A DNA stretch of 64,000 nucleotides from Photobacterium swingsii (GTDB taxonomy: Bacteria > Pseudomonadota > Gammaproteobacteria > Enterobacterales > Vibrionaceae). Shown here in pieces: positions 52,512-60,872 of this stretch (its first letter is position 1; each line of letters starts with the position of its first letter). The stretch lies in contig NZ_AP024852.1 in the NCBI RefSeq assembly GCF_024346715.1, positions 1,612,001-1,676,000 on the forward strand, in the 5' to 3' direction. The position numbers and the translations under genes were made by a program. Under the pieces are notes generated by a model. It had not been told where the DNA came from and searched no databases. It worked only from the letters and a program-made list of their open reading frames with translations.

Positions 52512-53930
52512 TTAAAGCATACCGCGCCATAGCATGCCAACGGCTAGAGTTGCAGCTACCGTTAGTAAGCCTGCTGCAGCTTTTTCTTTGCCCATAAATG
52601 CGGATACCCCTTGTTCTCGCTTCGCTTTCACGTAGAAGTAAAGGCCAGGTAGGTATAGCAATGCTGACAGTAATAGGTAATTAAGGCCTGATGCATACAG
52701 TAGCCACAATCCATATACAGTGGCGCAAATGCCAACGATCAGTAGCTTACCTCGGTTTTTTTGCTCGATAGCCACACGAAGGGTATAAGCACCAACAAGG
52801 AAATAAGGGACCAAGATCATTTCAGATGCGATGGCTAATAAAGTGTCGTATGTACCACCGGCAAAGACAACGAAGAACAGCGAAAGTTGCACACAAATGT
52901 TTGTGAGCTTCAGTGACTTAACTGGGCTACCAGCGGCATTTTGTTCAGTATAAGCACGTGGGAACATGTTTGACTTGGCGGCAAGGTAGGGGGCTTCAGA
53001 TGCCAGTACCGTCCAGCTTAGGAAAGCACCGCAAACTGACACCAATAAACCAACACCGATAATCACACCGCCCCAAGGGCCTAGAATATGCGTTAACACT
53101 TTTGCCATTGATGGGTTTTGCAGCTGGGCAAGTGCCTCTGTGCTAATCACCCCCATAGAAAGCAAGGTAACGAATACGTAAATTGATAGCGCAGTCAGCA
53201 GACCAAGAATAGTTGCTCTACCAATGTCTTTACGGTGACGAGCACGGCTAGAGACAACCACTGCACCTTCTATACCAATAAATACCCATACAGTGATCAG
53301 CATGGTGCCTTTCACTTGTGAGAGTAGATCGTGCTGCTCACCGAAATGTAAGCCTGTGAAGTCGAATACGAAGGTATTCCATTTAAAAGCAATCGAGGCA
53401 GCAATAATAAAGATAACGAGAGGAACGAGTTTTGCGATCGTTGTAATGAGGTTGATGATGGCTGCGGTTTGAACACCACGTAACACAAGATTGTGTACAG
53501 CCCAAAGTAAAATGGAGGCTCCTGCAACGGCTAACCAAGTATTGCCCTCGCCAAACAACACTAGCTCAGGCGTATCGAAAAACATGCCTAAGGTACTAAA
53601 AACAATCACAAGGTAAGAAACGTTCGCCAACATGGCACTGAGCCAGTAGCCCCAAGCAGAGCAGAATCCAATGAAATCACCAAAACCTGCTTGGGCATAT
53701 CCGAAGACACCACTTTCTATATGTGGCTTCATTTGGGAAAGAAATTGGAATGAAAGAGCAAGGAAAATCATTCCGATGCCAGTGATCGTCCAACCTATAA
53801 TAACAGCGGCTGGGCTGGCAACTGCGGCCATATTCTGTGGAAGGCTAAAGACACCCGCGCCGATCATTGAACCGATCACGAGCGCTGTCATAGAGCCTAA
53901 TCCGAGTTTGTTATCCAAAATTGCACCCAC
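52512..53930 (-). CDS. arcD: Arginine:ornithine antiporter, ArcD/YdgI type (APC family)
   Basis: An inner-membrane APC-family exchanger of about 473 residues with 12 or more helices. It follows Pseudomonas ArcD closely: LGSMTALVIGSMIGAGVFSL, ESGVFGYAQAGFGDFIGFCS, WGYWLSAMLANVSYLVIVFS, LITVWVFIGIEGAVVVSSRA and YGLWLLYASGLNYLLLSALL. The GTG at 53930 is chosen because the alignment begins there; the frame runs on to 54053 but adds about 41 residues unlike the family. No arc pathway genes are adjacent, so the substrate (arginine/ornithine or another basic amino acid) is inferred from the family. Confidence 0.85.
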   Translation of the reverse strand: MGAILDNKLGLGSMTALVIGSMIGAGVFSLPQNMAAVASPAAVIIGWTITGIGMIFLALSFQFLSQMKPHIESGVFGYAQAGFGDFIGFCSAWGYWLSAMLANVSYLVIVFSTLGMFFDTPELVLFGEGNTWLAVAGASILLWAVHNLVLRGVQTAAIINLITTIAKLVPLVIFIIAASIAFKWNTFVFDFTGLHFGEQHDLLSQVKGTMLITVWVFIGIEGAVVVSSRARHRKDIGRATILGLLTALSIYVFVTLLSMGVISTEALAQLQNPSMAKVLTHILGPWGGVIIGVGLLVSVCGAFLSWTVLASEAPYLAAKSNMFPRAYTEQNAAGSPVKSLKLTNICVQLSLFFVVFAGGTYDTLLAIASEMILVPYFLVGAYTLRVAIEQKNRGKLLIVGICATVYGLWLLYASGLNYLLLSALLYLPGLYFYVKAKREQGVSAFMGKEKAAAGLLTVAATLAVGMLWRGML

Positions 53931-54109
53931 TATAAATTCTTCGTGGGGGAGATAATAAAGGATCTTATTTTGCTTATTCGTGTGTTTGCACAAATTTTGT
54001 GACCTAGGGTGTTCATATCTAAGTAAATTAGACTGTTCATTGCCTTGGATCAATTATCAACTAAGTCATCAGTTAAAGTAATGATAGTGTCGATATGACA
54101 TATTTGTGC

Positions 54110-54589
54110 TTAATGAAACGTAATGCGCTGTTGAGCTTGCTCCTTATTGATCACAAATGCTAAAGATTTTCCCTCATGTGCTGCTTGGCGAATCGCTGCT
54201 GTTTGAAAGAGTTCAATATCACCTGTCGCGATGACGGCACTGCAATTCCCACTTATTAATGCTTTTTCCATCAGGCAGGCTAGCGGTTTACCTTTGGTTT
54301 TGTGAAGTACGAGCACTTTGCTCAAATTAATACCTGCATTTGTTAGCAGCTTTTTATCCAATAAAGCGTCGTGACTAATAAACATGATCCAGCGATTTTC
54401 TAGATTGGCTTGTTTAAGCAATCGTAGGAAGTAGGCCAACTGCGCTTGATGCTCATCGCTGAAGGTGACTTCAATTGGGCAACTAACAGACTGAGCAATA
54501 GAAAGAGGTGTACCTTGTAAGGATGAGTACGTTGATTTGTACGCCTGTGAAACAGAAACAGAGTGTTGTGATTCAAATAGTTCAGCCAT
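54110..54589 (-). CDS. sulA: SOS cell division inhibitor SulA-like
   Basis: A protein of about 159 residues of the SulA superfamily, which blocks FtsZ polymerisation after DNA damage. The central region matches E. coli SulA: NRWIMFISHDALLDKKLLTN, INLSKVLVLH and MEKALISGNCSAVIATGDIE. The N-terminus is variable as usual. ATG codons at 54598, 54595 and 54589 are in frame; 54589 has the best distance to AAGG. A perfect LexA box lies 35 bp upstream at 54624, which supports both identity and SOS control. Confidence 0.83.
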   Translation of the reverse strand: MAELFESQHSVSVSQAYKSTYSSLQGTPLSIAQSVSCPIEVTFSDEHQAQLAYFLRLLKQANLENRWIMFISHDALLDKKLLTNAGINLSKVLVLHKTKGKPLACLMEKALISGNCSAVIATGDIELFQTAAIRQAAHEGKSLAFVINKEQAQQRITFH

Positions 54590-54623
54590 TGTCATCATCC
54601 TTACTAGTGGTTATCTATACATG

Positions 54624-54639
54624 CTGTATGTATATACAG
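54624..54639. promoter_or_regulatory. LexA (SOS) box upstream of sulA
   Basis: CTGTATGTATATACAG, a full CTGT-N8-ACAG match at the expected distance from the sulA start. Confidence 0.9.
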
Positions 54640-54836
54640 TATTGTGAAATTGGACATTTAGCAACTGATAATTTTGCATTTACTTGCTTGCAACGAGGGA
54701 GGGTGATTAGCAATATCTGTGTGGTATGTTTTTATCTATCTGTTTTTAAATGGGTTTTATTGGTTTCGCTAGAGGGGGTATTTGGTGATATAAAAATGCG
54801 GCAAAAAATGGTGTTGTGTTTTTCTGACATGGCTCA

Positions 54837-54937
54837 CACTGTATACAGTGGTTTATACAGTGGTTTATACAGTGGTTTATACAGTGGTTTATACAGTGGT
54901 TTATACAGTGGTTTATACAGTGGTTTATACAGTTGTC
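54837..54937 (+). repeat. 12-bp tandem repeat array, unit TATACAGTGGTT
   Basis: Seven exact units from 54842 to 54925, plus a degenerate eighth (TATACAGTTGTC). The array opens with the 14-bp palindrome CACTGTATACAGTG (54837-54850). The unit length is a multiple of three, and one frame translates as repeated SGLY, but I see no convincing gene start. Confidence 0.95.
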
Positions 54938-54970
54938 AGTTCCAGTGTCAGTTCCAGTGTCAGTTCCAGC
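54935..54970 (+). repeat. Second 12-bp tandem repeat array, unit GTCAGTTCCAGT
   Basis: Three units directly after the first array, differing from it in sequence but equal in period. Confidence 0.93.
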
Positions 54971-55620
54971 CTCATTTGGGATTCTGTATAGCTAAATGAG
55001 ATTCTGATTTTCTTCTTATCCTACTGTTTTTAATCGTTTTATTACTTAATGAGCATTTTGATGCAAATCAGCTTGTCTAATTTAGGTAGTGGAAACCTGA
55101 AAAGTGAGAGTCTAGTAGCTTGAATTACATCACGCCTGCAAAGAGAACTGTATAGAGTGAATATTGGCCGGTATTACGTGAGGGTTTGTCACTGCTGGTG
55201 GTTAGAACCTAATCAAATTAGATCCCGCGATGCAGAACATGAGTTAAGTGCGTGATTTTCCTTCCTGTGTAGCCTTACATAGCCGATAGATTTCAATGTG
55301 GTGAACACCTGTCTGCCAGGTAGCGCTTGAAAATTGCGCATTTAGCTCTTGTTGTCTTATAAGTCGGCAGTTAAAGCCTAGTTAATTAGACTTTTATCAA
55401 GTTACATATCCAATCAGTTGGTATTATACCGCCTGCATTTTGTTACTACGCATGCGGGGACGTACCCGAGGGCGGTAGCGTATTTAATGCTCTTCATTAT
55501 TGAAGTTGTTGTATGCGGCTTGGGTGATCTTTGGAGAGATATATACGAACACAGATCGTATATCTTGCGCGTATATCTGCGGATTTGGTGGGGATATACG
55601 AATTCAATTCGTAGAAGAAA
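54971..55620. other. Intergenic region at the left edge of the cassette array
   Basis: About 650 bp without a supported gene. Near the right end the heptamers GATATAC/GTATATC recur in both orientations (55538, 55558, 55571, 55593). The core GTTAGGC at 55623-55629 marks the likely start of the first cassette. No integrase gene or clear attI is seen. Confidence 0.45.
55538..55599. promoter_or_regulatory. Cluster of GATATAC/GTATATC sites, possible operator
   Basis: GATATATAC (55538), GTATATC (55558), GTATATC (55571) and GATATAC (55593): inverted and direct copies of one heptamer just before the first cassette gene, arranged like a multi-site operator or a foldable recombination site. Confidence 0.4.
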
Positions 55621-55641
55621 ATGTTAGGCCAAAGGAAAAAT

Positions 55642-56829
55642 ATGGGATCTTATACAGAATTATATGTTGATAATCACCCAGTGTTATCTTCTAAAAGCTA
55701 TGTTTATTCAGAAGTTATGACGATCTTTTCAGAGTCAGATAAAGTTACTGAAAAAAGAAAAGTTTCTCAGCGGAACCCATTAGTATGGGGCGTCATAGAT
55801 GATCATTCATATGAGGTTACGCATGAATACGTAACAACAGTTGGCAAGGCAATTGATCGATTAGAAATTATGGGATTTAACCTTGAAAGGTCGCTGGGTG
55901 AAGAAATTGAACTAATGGATGAATACATCGCAGCTTTTAAAGAAATAAGAGAAAATAATGTTCCATTGACTCCTTTTTTTAAAAGCGAAGAACATAATTT
56001 ATCTGAATTTGCTATAAGCTTGGCAAGAAATGATGGTTGGATGTATAACTTCCCTGCGAATGATCTCCGTTCATATTTAAGAGTGTTATTAGAATCGGCA
56101 GATCGAGACCAATTGGTTACACAAGATTTAACAGAAGTAACACATGCAGGATATTATGATCACGAGACAAAGGTTAGGGATAATGAAGTTGATAGTTTAA
56201 CTGCTGACTTTGAGGTAAATTCAAAGATTATTATTTTAACTGAAGGAAGTTCAGATCGTACTATAATTGAACGTTCTTTAAGTGTTTTATACCCGCATCT
56301 GTCTGATTATTACTCGTTTATGGATTTTGGTTTAGCTAATGCATCAGGTGGAGCTAGTTCTCTAGTCGCAAATGTCAAAGCATTTGTTGGTACGGGTATT
56401 AAAAATAAAGTTGTTGCTATTTTGGATAACGATACAGCTGCTTTTGTTGCGGTAAAGGGAGTATCTAAAATAAGCCTTCCTGATAATATTAAAGTTATAC
56501 ATTATCCTTATTTACCTTTCGCAGAGAAATATCCAACACTTGGGCCAACAGGAAACCAGCGAGCTAATATCAATGGTTTAGCTGGGAGTGTTGAATTATA
56601 TCTAGGTGAGGATGTTTTAAAAAATAAGTCAGGTTTTATACCGATACAATGGAAAGGTTATGAAAAATCCCTTGAAAGATATCAAGGAGAGATAATGGAT
56701 AAGACAAAAATACAACAAGAATTTTATAAAAAACTGGAAGTATGTGAGAAAGACCGAAGCCAAATAGATAACTATGATTGGTCTGGTATGCATCTGTTAT
56801 TGCAAAGTATTTTTAAAGCTTTTCGTTGA
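55642..56829 (+). CDS. HEPN/Toprim-associated domain protein (putative defence protein)
   Basis: A protein of 395 residues starting at the ATG at 55642 (AAAGGA upstream). The beginning MGSYTELYVDNHPVLSSKSY is typical of the HEPN/Toprim N-terminal domain family. A Toprim-like segment follows at about 195-275, with IIILTEGSSDRTIIERSL (conserved Glu) and VVAILDNDTAAFVA (acidic DxD-type pair). Proteins with this architecture are thought to be nucleases of anti-phage or abortive-infection systems; this is inferred from domain reports, not from a tested homologue. The gene is AT-rich and sits between a GTTAGGC core and the complementary GCCTAAC, as expected for an integron cassette. Confidence 0.75.
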   Translation: MGSYTELYVDNHPVLSSKSYVYSEVMTIFSESDKVTEKRKVSQRNPLVWGVIDDHSYEVTHEYVTTVGKAIDRLEIMGFNLERSLGEEIELMDEYIAAFKEIRENNVPLTPFFKSEEHNLSEFAISLARNDGWMYNFPANDLRSYLRVLLESADRDQLVTQDLTEVTHAGYYDHETKVRDNEVDSLTADFEVNSKIIILTEGSSDRTIIERSLSVLYPHLSDYYSFMDFGLANASGGASSLVANVKAFVGTGIKNKVVAILDNDTAAFVAVKGVSKISLPDNIKVIHYPYLPFAEKYPTLGPTGNQRANINGLAGSVELYLGEDVLKNKSGFIPIQWKGYEKSLERYQGEIMDKTKIQQEFYKKLEVCEKDRSQIDNYDWSGMHLLLQSIFKAFR

Positions 56830-56838
56830 GTTAGTATG

Positions 56839-56850
56839 GCCTAACACATA
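56839..56850 (+). repeat. attC-like site 1, 5' part (split by insertion elements)
   Basis: GCCTAAC at 56839-56845 is the R'' core and complements the cassette start GTTAGGC at 55623. The rest of this attC appears at 58450-58540 (with the stem GCAATCAAGGTG / CACCTTATTGC) and at 59903-59910, after two insertion elements. Confidence 0.6.
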
Positions 56851-56859
56851 TGAGCCTTC

Positions 56860-57323
56860 GGGCGTCAAGCGGCAAAGTGGATCCTATCGACCGCGTTAGC
56901 GGTCGACTCAAAGTCGATTAACAAGCGCGTCCTCTTCGTTAGTCAGAATGGCCTTCAAGTCACGCTTGCGGCAAACACATATTGAGGATCTCTTATGCAG
57001 TCTCAACTGCTGCCTGTTTAGTTGCATTCCATTGCGGTGAAACAGGGTCGCTAGACATTTATCGGTTAACCCACATCTGGCACTATTCAAAGGGTGATGG
57101 TTACGATATTCGTACCAGTTAGTTTCAGGCTCAGTGCGGGTGCAAACGTTCTTGTTAATCGTATTAATGCACGTCAGTGAAAGGGCTAATCAAAGCATCG
57201 TGCTCTGGTTTATTGGTACACGCGTCAGTTGTAAGGTCATGGCCTTATCTCATGGTTTAATGACTGCGATTCGTACTCGACCATATTGGCACAGTTAGAC
57301 GATGAGCCTCTTTCACTGCGTGA
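56860..57323 (-). ncRNA. Noncoding right end of element A, candidate bridge RNA region
   Basis: 464 bp with no gene, downstream of the transposase stop. In IS1111-group elements this end encodes the bridge RNA that pairs with donor and target DNA. The sequence has several possible stems (for instance GACCGCGTTAGCGGTC at 56889-56904). Assignment is by position only. Confidence 0.35.
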
Positions 57324-58367
57324 CTAACGCTTCATAAATTGATCTTCATTGAATAGTGTTTTGTTCCTTAACATGAAGTAAACACATCGCCCTAATTTGT
57401 GAGCGAGTACAGATAGGGCTTTCGACTTTGGCATTCTGCGTTGAAGCTTGGCTAAATAGCGTTGGGCATCATCATTACCTCGAAGATAAAGTACGCAAGC
57501 TTCAGAGAACGCCCATTTAAGATGAGCATTTCCAATTTTGGCACCTGAAGTACCATAGATTTTACCTGCTGATTCAGCTTTGCATTTGACTAGGCGAGAG
57601 TAAGAAGCAAACTTCTGTACTGAATCAAAGCGTTGGATGTCACCGATTTCATAGAGAATGGTGAGGGCGAGTATTTTACCGACCCCTTTGATAGATTTGA
57701 GTAAATGGTATTCACGGTAGAAGTGTTTGATGGCATGGTTTTCCACCTGTTTTTCTATCTGTCGAAGTTCTTTATCGTAATGTTCAACGAGGTTTAAATC
57801 GAGATTGATATTAGCTTGAACGTATTTATCGTCAAAGGTCTCGCGTAGTGCATCTCGTGCCTGGCTATAGCGAAGATTGGTTCCATGGGCGGGTAAGTTA
57901 TATTGACTCAAAGTGTTACTGACGTGTGCTTTAAGCATTGCGCCATGACGGATAATTTTCATTCGGCGACGTAATAAGTCACGTGTAGCACGCATTGATT
58001 TAGGGTAATGATAGGCGACAGGGAATGTACCACCACGAAGTAGTTTAGCTATTTTAAAAGAATCAATTTTGTCGGTTTTAGCTTTACCGCCGTGAATCGC
58101 TTTCATGTACAAAGCATGTCCGAGAATAAAGTCGACCGCATTGTCTTCGCACCAGTCGGCTACCCAATACCAACAATGCATACATTCAACGCCGACAATA
58201 ATATTCCCGATATAGGGTTCAAGAATTCTCATTAAATGTTCAGGTGAGGCTTTAATCTCTTGATGGATACATATTTCACCATCATGGTTGATGATGCAGA
58301 CATATAAAGAACGGGCATGGAGATCTATCCCGCAGTAATAAGGGTGGTTCTTCGTATAAAATTGCAT
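57324..58367 (-). CDS. IS110-family transposase (element A)
   Basis: A 347-residue DEDD (RuvC-like) transposase. The start is the ATG at 58367 with GGAG upstream; the frame to 58442 is not needed. YYCGIDLHARSLYVCIINHD contains the first catalytic Asp, VGVECMHCWYWVADW the Glu, and KAKTDKIDSFKIAKLLRGG the following acidic pair. The C-terminal transposase_20 domain has SIKGVGKILALTILYEIG and a Ser-containing YGTSGAKIGNAHLKWAF, where the serine nucleophile lies. Intact. Confidence 0.9.
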   Translation of the reverse strand: MQFYTKNHPYYCGIDLHARSLYVCIINHDGEICIHQEIKASPEHLMRILEPYIGNIIVGVECMHCWYWVADWCEDNAVDFILGHALYMKAIHGGKAKTDKIDSFKIAKLLRGGTFPVAYHYPKSMRATRDLLRRRMKIIRHGAMLKAHVSNTLSQYNLPAHGTNLRYSQARDALRETFDDKYVQANINLDLNLVEHYDKELRQIEKQVENHAIKHFYREYHLLKSIKGVGKILALTILYEIGDIQRFDSVQKFASYSRLVKCKAESAGKIYGTSGAKIGNAHLKWAFSEACVLYLRGNDDAQRYLAKLQRRMPKSKALSVLAHKLGRCVYFMLRNKTLFNEDQFMKR

Positions 58368-58449
58368 ATGAGTCTTCTCCGTTTTTTGGTTTAGTCGCCT
58401 TCCAGCATACTCCTTTGGGGCATGTTGTCGGAGAAGGCTCAATAAGTAT

Positions 58450-58540
58450 CAAGGCAATCAAGGTGATGCGTTACACTCGGCGGTTTTAGTATGGAGTTCA
58501 GTGTGCTTTGTGGGTTCAATGGGGCACACCTTATTGCAGG
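58450..58540 (+). repeat. attC-like site 1, main part
   Basis: GCAATCAAGGTG (58454-58465) pairs with CACCTTATTGC (58527-58537), leaving one extra base unpaired, as is normal for attC stems. TACACTCGGC in the middle also occurs in attC 3. Element A precedes and element B follows. Confidence 0.6.
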
Positions 58541-58806
58541 CTACATGGACTCCCCCGATTGTCAACAACAGCGTCAGGTAATATAAGGTTTGGGACTGCC
58601 GCTCTACATTCGGTCTGTTTATTGGCATATTTGCCATGACCCTGATGAAACTACGCGGTTGCGGTTCCTTATTCGTTAGAAGGCATTTTTATTGCCCGCC
58701 TGCATATCAGGTTTTCCCGCAAATGGTCTGAACCATATATCATCATTGGCTATTGCTATGACCCGGTGAAGTTTATTACTCCCTTTTAAATGGGCTTCTA
58801 CAGCTG
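58541..58806 (-). ncRNA. Noncoding right end of element B, candidate bridge RNA
   Basis: Lies between the transposase stop and the inverted repeat. Its outer 94 bp recur with one change in element C and the outer 45 or so recur in element D, as expected for a conserved scaffold followed by variable loops. Bridge RNAs of IS1111-group elements are encoded at this place. Confidence 0.45.
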
Positions 58807-59826
58807 TTAGTTTTTAATCGGTTCGTAGTCGGTATCGTGACGAAGTAGCGACCAGATAATTCGCGCATTCTTGGCTGCCAGTGCCACGGTCGCCCGTTTG
58901 AAGCCTCGTCGCTCAACGAGGCCTTTACACCAGAGGCTGAGCCTGTCGGTTTTATCACCGAGGTTGGCAATGACTGCCCGCGCACCATGTATCAGCAATG
59001 TTCGAAGGTACTTATCGCCTCTCTTAGTGATACGGCCTAGCCGAGGTTTACCGCCAGTCGAGTATTGGGAAGGAACGAGGCCCAGCCACGCAGCAAAGTC
59101 ACGGCCTTTATCGAACTGCTCACCCTTACCGATACTGGCAATAACTGCCGTAGCCGTGATTGGGCCAATACCCGCTACTTTCATTATTTTCTTGGCATTA
59201 TGGCTACGTGATACCAGCATATTGAAGCAGTTTTCTTGATCTTCAATGCGTTGGTTGAGTGTTAAAAGATGGTCGTAACAATCGGCGATAATCGCCCTCG
59301 ATAAATCAGGTAGTTGGTTATCGGCATCTTCCAATGCTTCGGGTATTGCGCGTTGGAGAGCATGCCGACCGACAGGGGCGATGACACCAAATTCGGCGAG
59401 CATAGCTCGAACTTGATTGAGTAATCCAGTACGTTCATGCACCCAGTTTTCACGCGCACGGTGAAGTAACAGAATGGCTTGTTGGTCTGCAGATTTGATT
59501 TTAATGCAGCGCGTTGAAGGACGGGCGACAGCAACACAAATAGCAACGGCATCATTGAGGTCGTTTTTGGCGCCCGTTCTGAAAGGTGCCACATATTTGG
59601 CCGCCATAATTTTTGGCGTATGACCGAGTTTAGTCAGTTCACGAGCCCAATAATGCGAAGCCCCACAGGCCTCCATACCGATGATAGCCGGTGGGATATT
59701 GGCAAACGTCGTTAAAACGTTAGACCGCGTTATTGTTTTGTGGATCAGTACCTTGCCTGTAGGATCTTCGCCGTGGATACTAAAGCTATGCTTGGCTAAA
59801 TCAATGCCATAGATAGAGAGTGACAT
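58807..59826 (-). CDS. IS110-family transposase, IS1111 group (element B)
   Basis: A 339-residue DEDD transposase. GGAGG lies 5 bp before the ATG at 59826. YGIDLAKHSFSIHGEDPTGK has the first catalytic Asp, PPAIIGMEACGASHYWAREL the Glu, and GAKNDLNDAVAI the acidic pair. The transposase_20 domain is clear (VAGIGPITATAVIASIGKG) with the serine-containing LVPSQYSTGGKPRLGRITKR and the closing KYLRTLLIHGARAV. Intact. Confidence 0.93.
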   Translation of the reverse strand: MSLSIYGIDLAKHSFSIHGEDPTGKVLIHKTITRSNVLTTFANIPPAIIGMEACGASHYWARELTKLGHTPKIMAAKYVAPFRTGAKNDLNDAVAICVAVARPSTRCIKIKSADQQAILLLHRARENWVHERTGLLNQVRAMLAEFGVIAPVGRHALQRAIPEALEDADNQLPDLSRAIIADCYDHLLTLNQRIEDQENCFNMLVSRSHNAKKIMKVAGIGPITATAVIASIGKGEQFDKGRDFAAWLGLVPSQYSTGGKPRLGRITKRGDKYLRTLLIHGARAVIANLGDKTDRLSLWCKGLVERRGFKRATVALAAKNARIIWSLLRHDTDYEPIKN

Positions 59827-59902
59827 GGTGGCCTCCAATAAATTTGGTCGTCAGACATTACCAAGTGTGGCAGAGCCTGATGAGAGGGGAGTCCATGCCA
59901 TT

Positions 59903-59910
59903 CGTTAGTT
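59903..59910 (+). repeat. attC-like site 1, 3' core
   Basis: CGTTAGTT directly after element B: the R' core. GTTAGTT is the start of the next cassette and is complementary to AACTAAC at 60679. Confidence 0.6.
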
Positions 59911-59925
59911 TTATGGAGAGTGTAA

Positions 59926-60678
59926 ATGAACAAGCGGGCGATAGAATGTGTTTTTGGTTCATTTAGAAATGACTTCATCAATATCAAAAAATTGGAATGT
60001 GCTGATAAGTACAAAATTTCGCTTTACTTGTGTCTGATTGATGGCATTTCTAACTTTTCGTTGCCGAGTGAAAAGAAAAATAGAAATCGCTTTATTAGCA
60101 CCCTGAAGAAGTTCAGTGATTGGACTGATGGAAGGTTAATTAGCATCCAACAACTCAATGCGTTCATTCACTCTGATGTAAAAGACATTGATGAGCTTAA
60201 GTGTTTAGCAACTGAAGAAATGTCTATTTTCGTCAAAAGTAGGTTATTTCCGACAGATGAAACGCTAGCGGTATCAGGTTTTACCGCTATCTCACAAGTA
60301 GATATAAAGTCTGAGGAGATCATCACTTTATGGAATAAATATGCTAGTGATAATGGTAAGTTACATAAAGCGTACATAGACCAATTTTCTCACTTTAGTT
60401 TGCTATACGAGCTTCGAAATAACTTGATTCATAGCTTCCAAAACTGTTCTGGTGCAAGTTACGGTATCTACAATGAACCCGGATATAAAGTTGTCAATAT
60501 TGCCTCTAATTCAGAGGAGCAACTAGTTTCTGGTCATAGAGTCGAACTAGTATATCCATTAACTTTTATTGAAAAGGTTACCGAAAGAGTGTTGGTAAAT
60601 ACTCAAAGCTACTTTGAGTCTAATGATATTGATGTTTTGCAGTATATAGACGAAAGTGAAGTTTGGCGGATGCAATAA
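59926..60678 (+). CDS. HEPN-like hypothetical protein (cassette gene)
   Basis: A 250-residue protein of unknown function with GGAG 8 bp before ATG 59926. At about residues 160-172 it has LLYELRNNLIHSFQN, an R-N-x-x-x-H pattern of HEPN-type ribonucleases. The rest is helical, with no signal or membrane segment. The stop is directly followed by AACTAAC, the complement of the cassette start GTTAGTT, so the gene fills one complete cassette. HEPN families are common in toxin-antitoxin and anti-phage systems; no antitoxin partner is seen inside the cassette. Confidence 0.7.
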   Translation: MNKRAIECVFGSFRNDFINIKKLECADKYKISLYLCLIDGISNFSLPSEKKNRNRFISTLKKFSDWTDGRLISIQQLNAFIHSDVKDIDELKCLATEEMSIFVKSRLFPTDETLAVSGFTAISQVDIKSEEIITLWNKYASDNGKLHKAYIDQFSHFSLLYELRNNLIHSFQNCSGASYGIYNEPGYKVVNIASNSEEQLVSGHRVELVYPLTFIEKVTERVLVNTQSYFESNDIDVLQYIDESEVWRMQ

Positions 60679-60804
60679 AACTAACAAACAATTTAAGAGT
60701 GATTCGGCACGCGTGGCATTTTTACTATGCGTTGGTTTTAGTGATTAAGGTAGTATGCGGTGGCATCGGTATTGCGTGCCTCACACCTTAATTGGGCGTT
60801 ACCC
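60679..60804 (+). repeat. Integron attC site 2 (intact)
   Basis: 126 bp. R'' core AACTAAC, R' core region GTTACCC (60798-60804). The stem CAATTTAAGAGTG...CGGCACGCG pairs with GCGTGCCTCACACCTTAATTG. The central part (TACTATGCG ... GCGGTGGCATCGGTATTGCG) resembles the vibrio VCR-type repeats and attC 4. Confidence 0.8.
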
Positions 60805-60872
60805 GACAGAGTACCCCACGTTTTGTAGACACTTTACTAAGTTAGATCTAGGGTCTAATTGTGAGGTGAACT

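Larger units (their letters stand above)
56851..58441 (-). mobile_element. IS110/IS1111-family insertion sequence (element A)
   Basis: The 9-bp inverted repeats TGAGCCTTC (56851-56859) and GAAGGCTCA (58433-58441) enclose a transposase gene on the minus strand, with a 470-bp noncoding end after its stop. Inverted ends and a long downstream noncoding part point to the IS1111 group. The true ends may extend a few bases beyond the repeats. It seems to have entered attC 1 next to its R'' core. Confidence 0.65.
58541..59902 (-). mobile_element. IS1111-family insertion sequence (element B), complete
   Basis: Subterminal inverted repeats ATGGACTCCCC (58545-58555) and GGGGAGTCCAT (59886-59896) are exact over 11 bp. 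The element of about 1.36 kb contains one intact transposase gene and a noncoding end of about 260 bp after its stop. The ends and insertion near the 3' end of attC, just before CGTTAG, fit the IS1111-attC group. Confidence 0.85.

Noticed and set aside
54842-54970. CRISPR array
   Set aside because: The units are 12 bp and contiguous, with no spacers and no cas genes.
54508-54999. Frame of 163 codons with SGLY and QFQC repeats
   Set aside because: Its first third is antisense to sulA and the rest has low-complexity repeats; no ribosome site supports a start. A shorter start at 54796 is possible but not supported.
54971-55620. Integron integrase gene or attI site at the left border of the cassettes
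   Set aside because: No tyrosine recombinase frame is present on either strand; the region lacks long frames.
55418-55627. Short + strand frame before the HEPN/Toprim gene
   Set aside because: It covers the heptamer cluster and the recombination core and has no family pattern.
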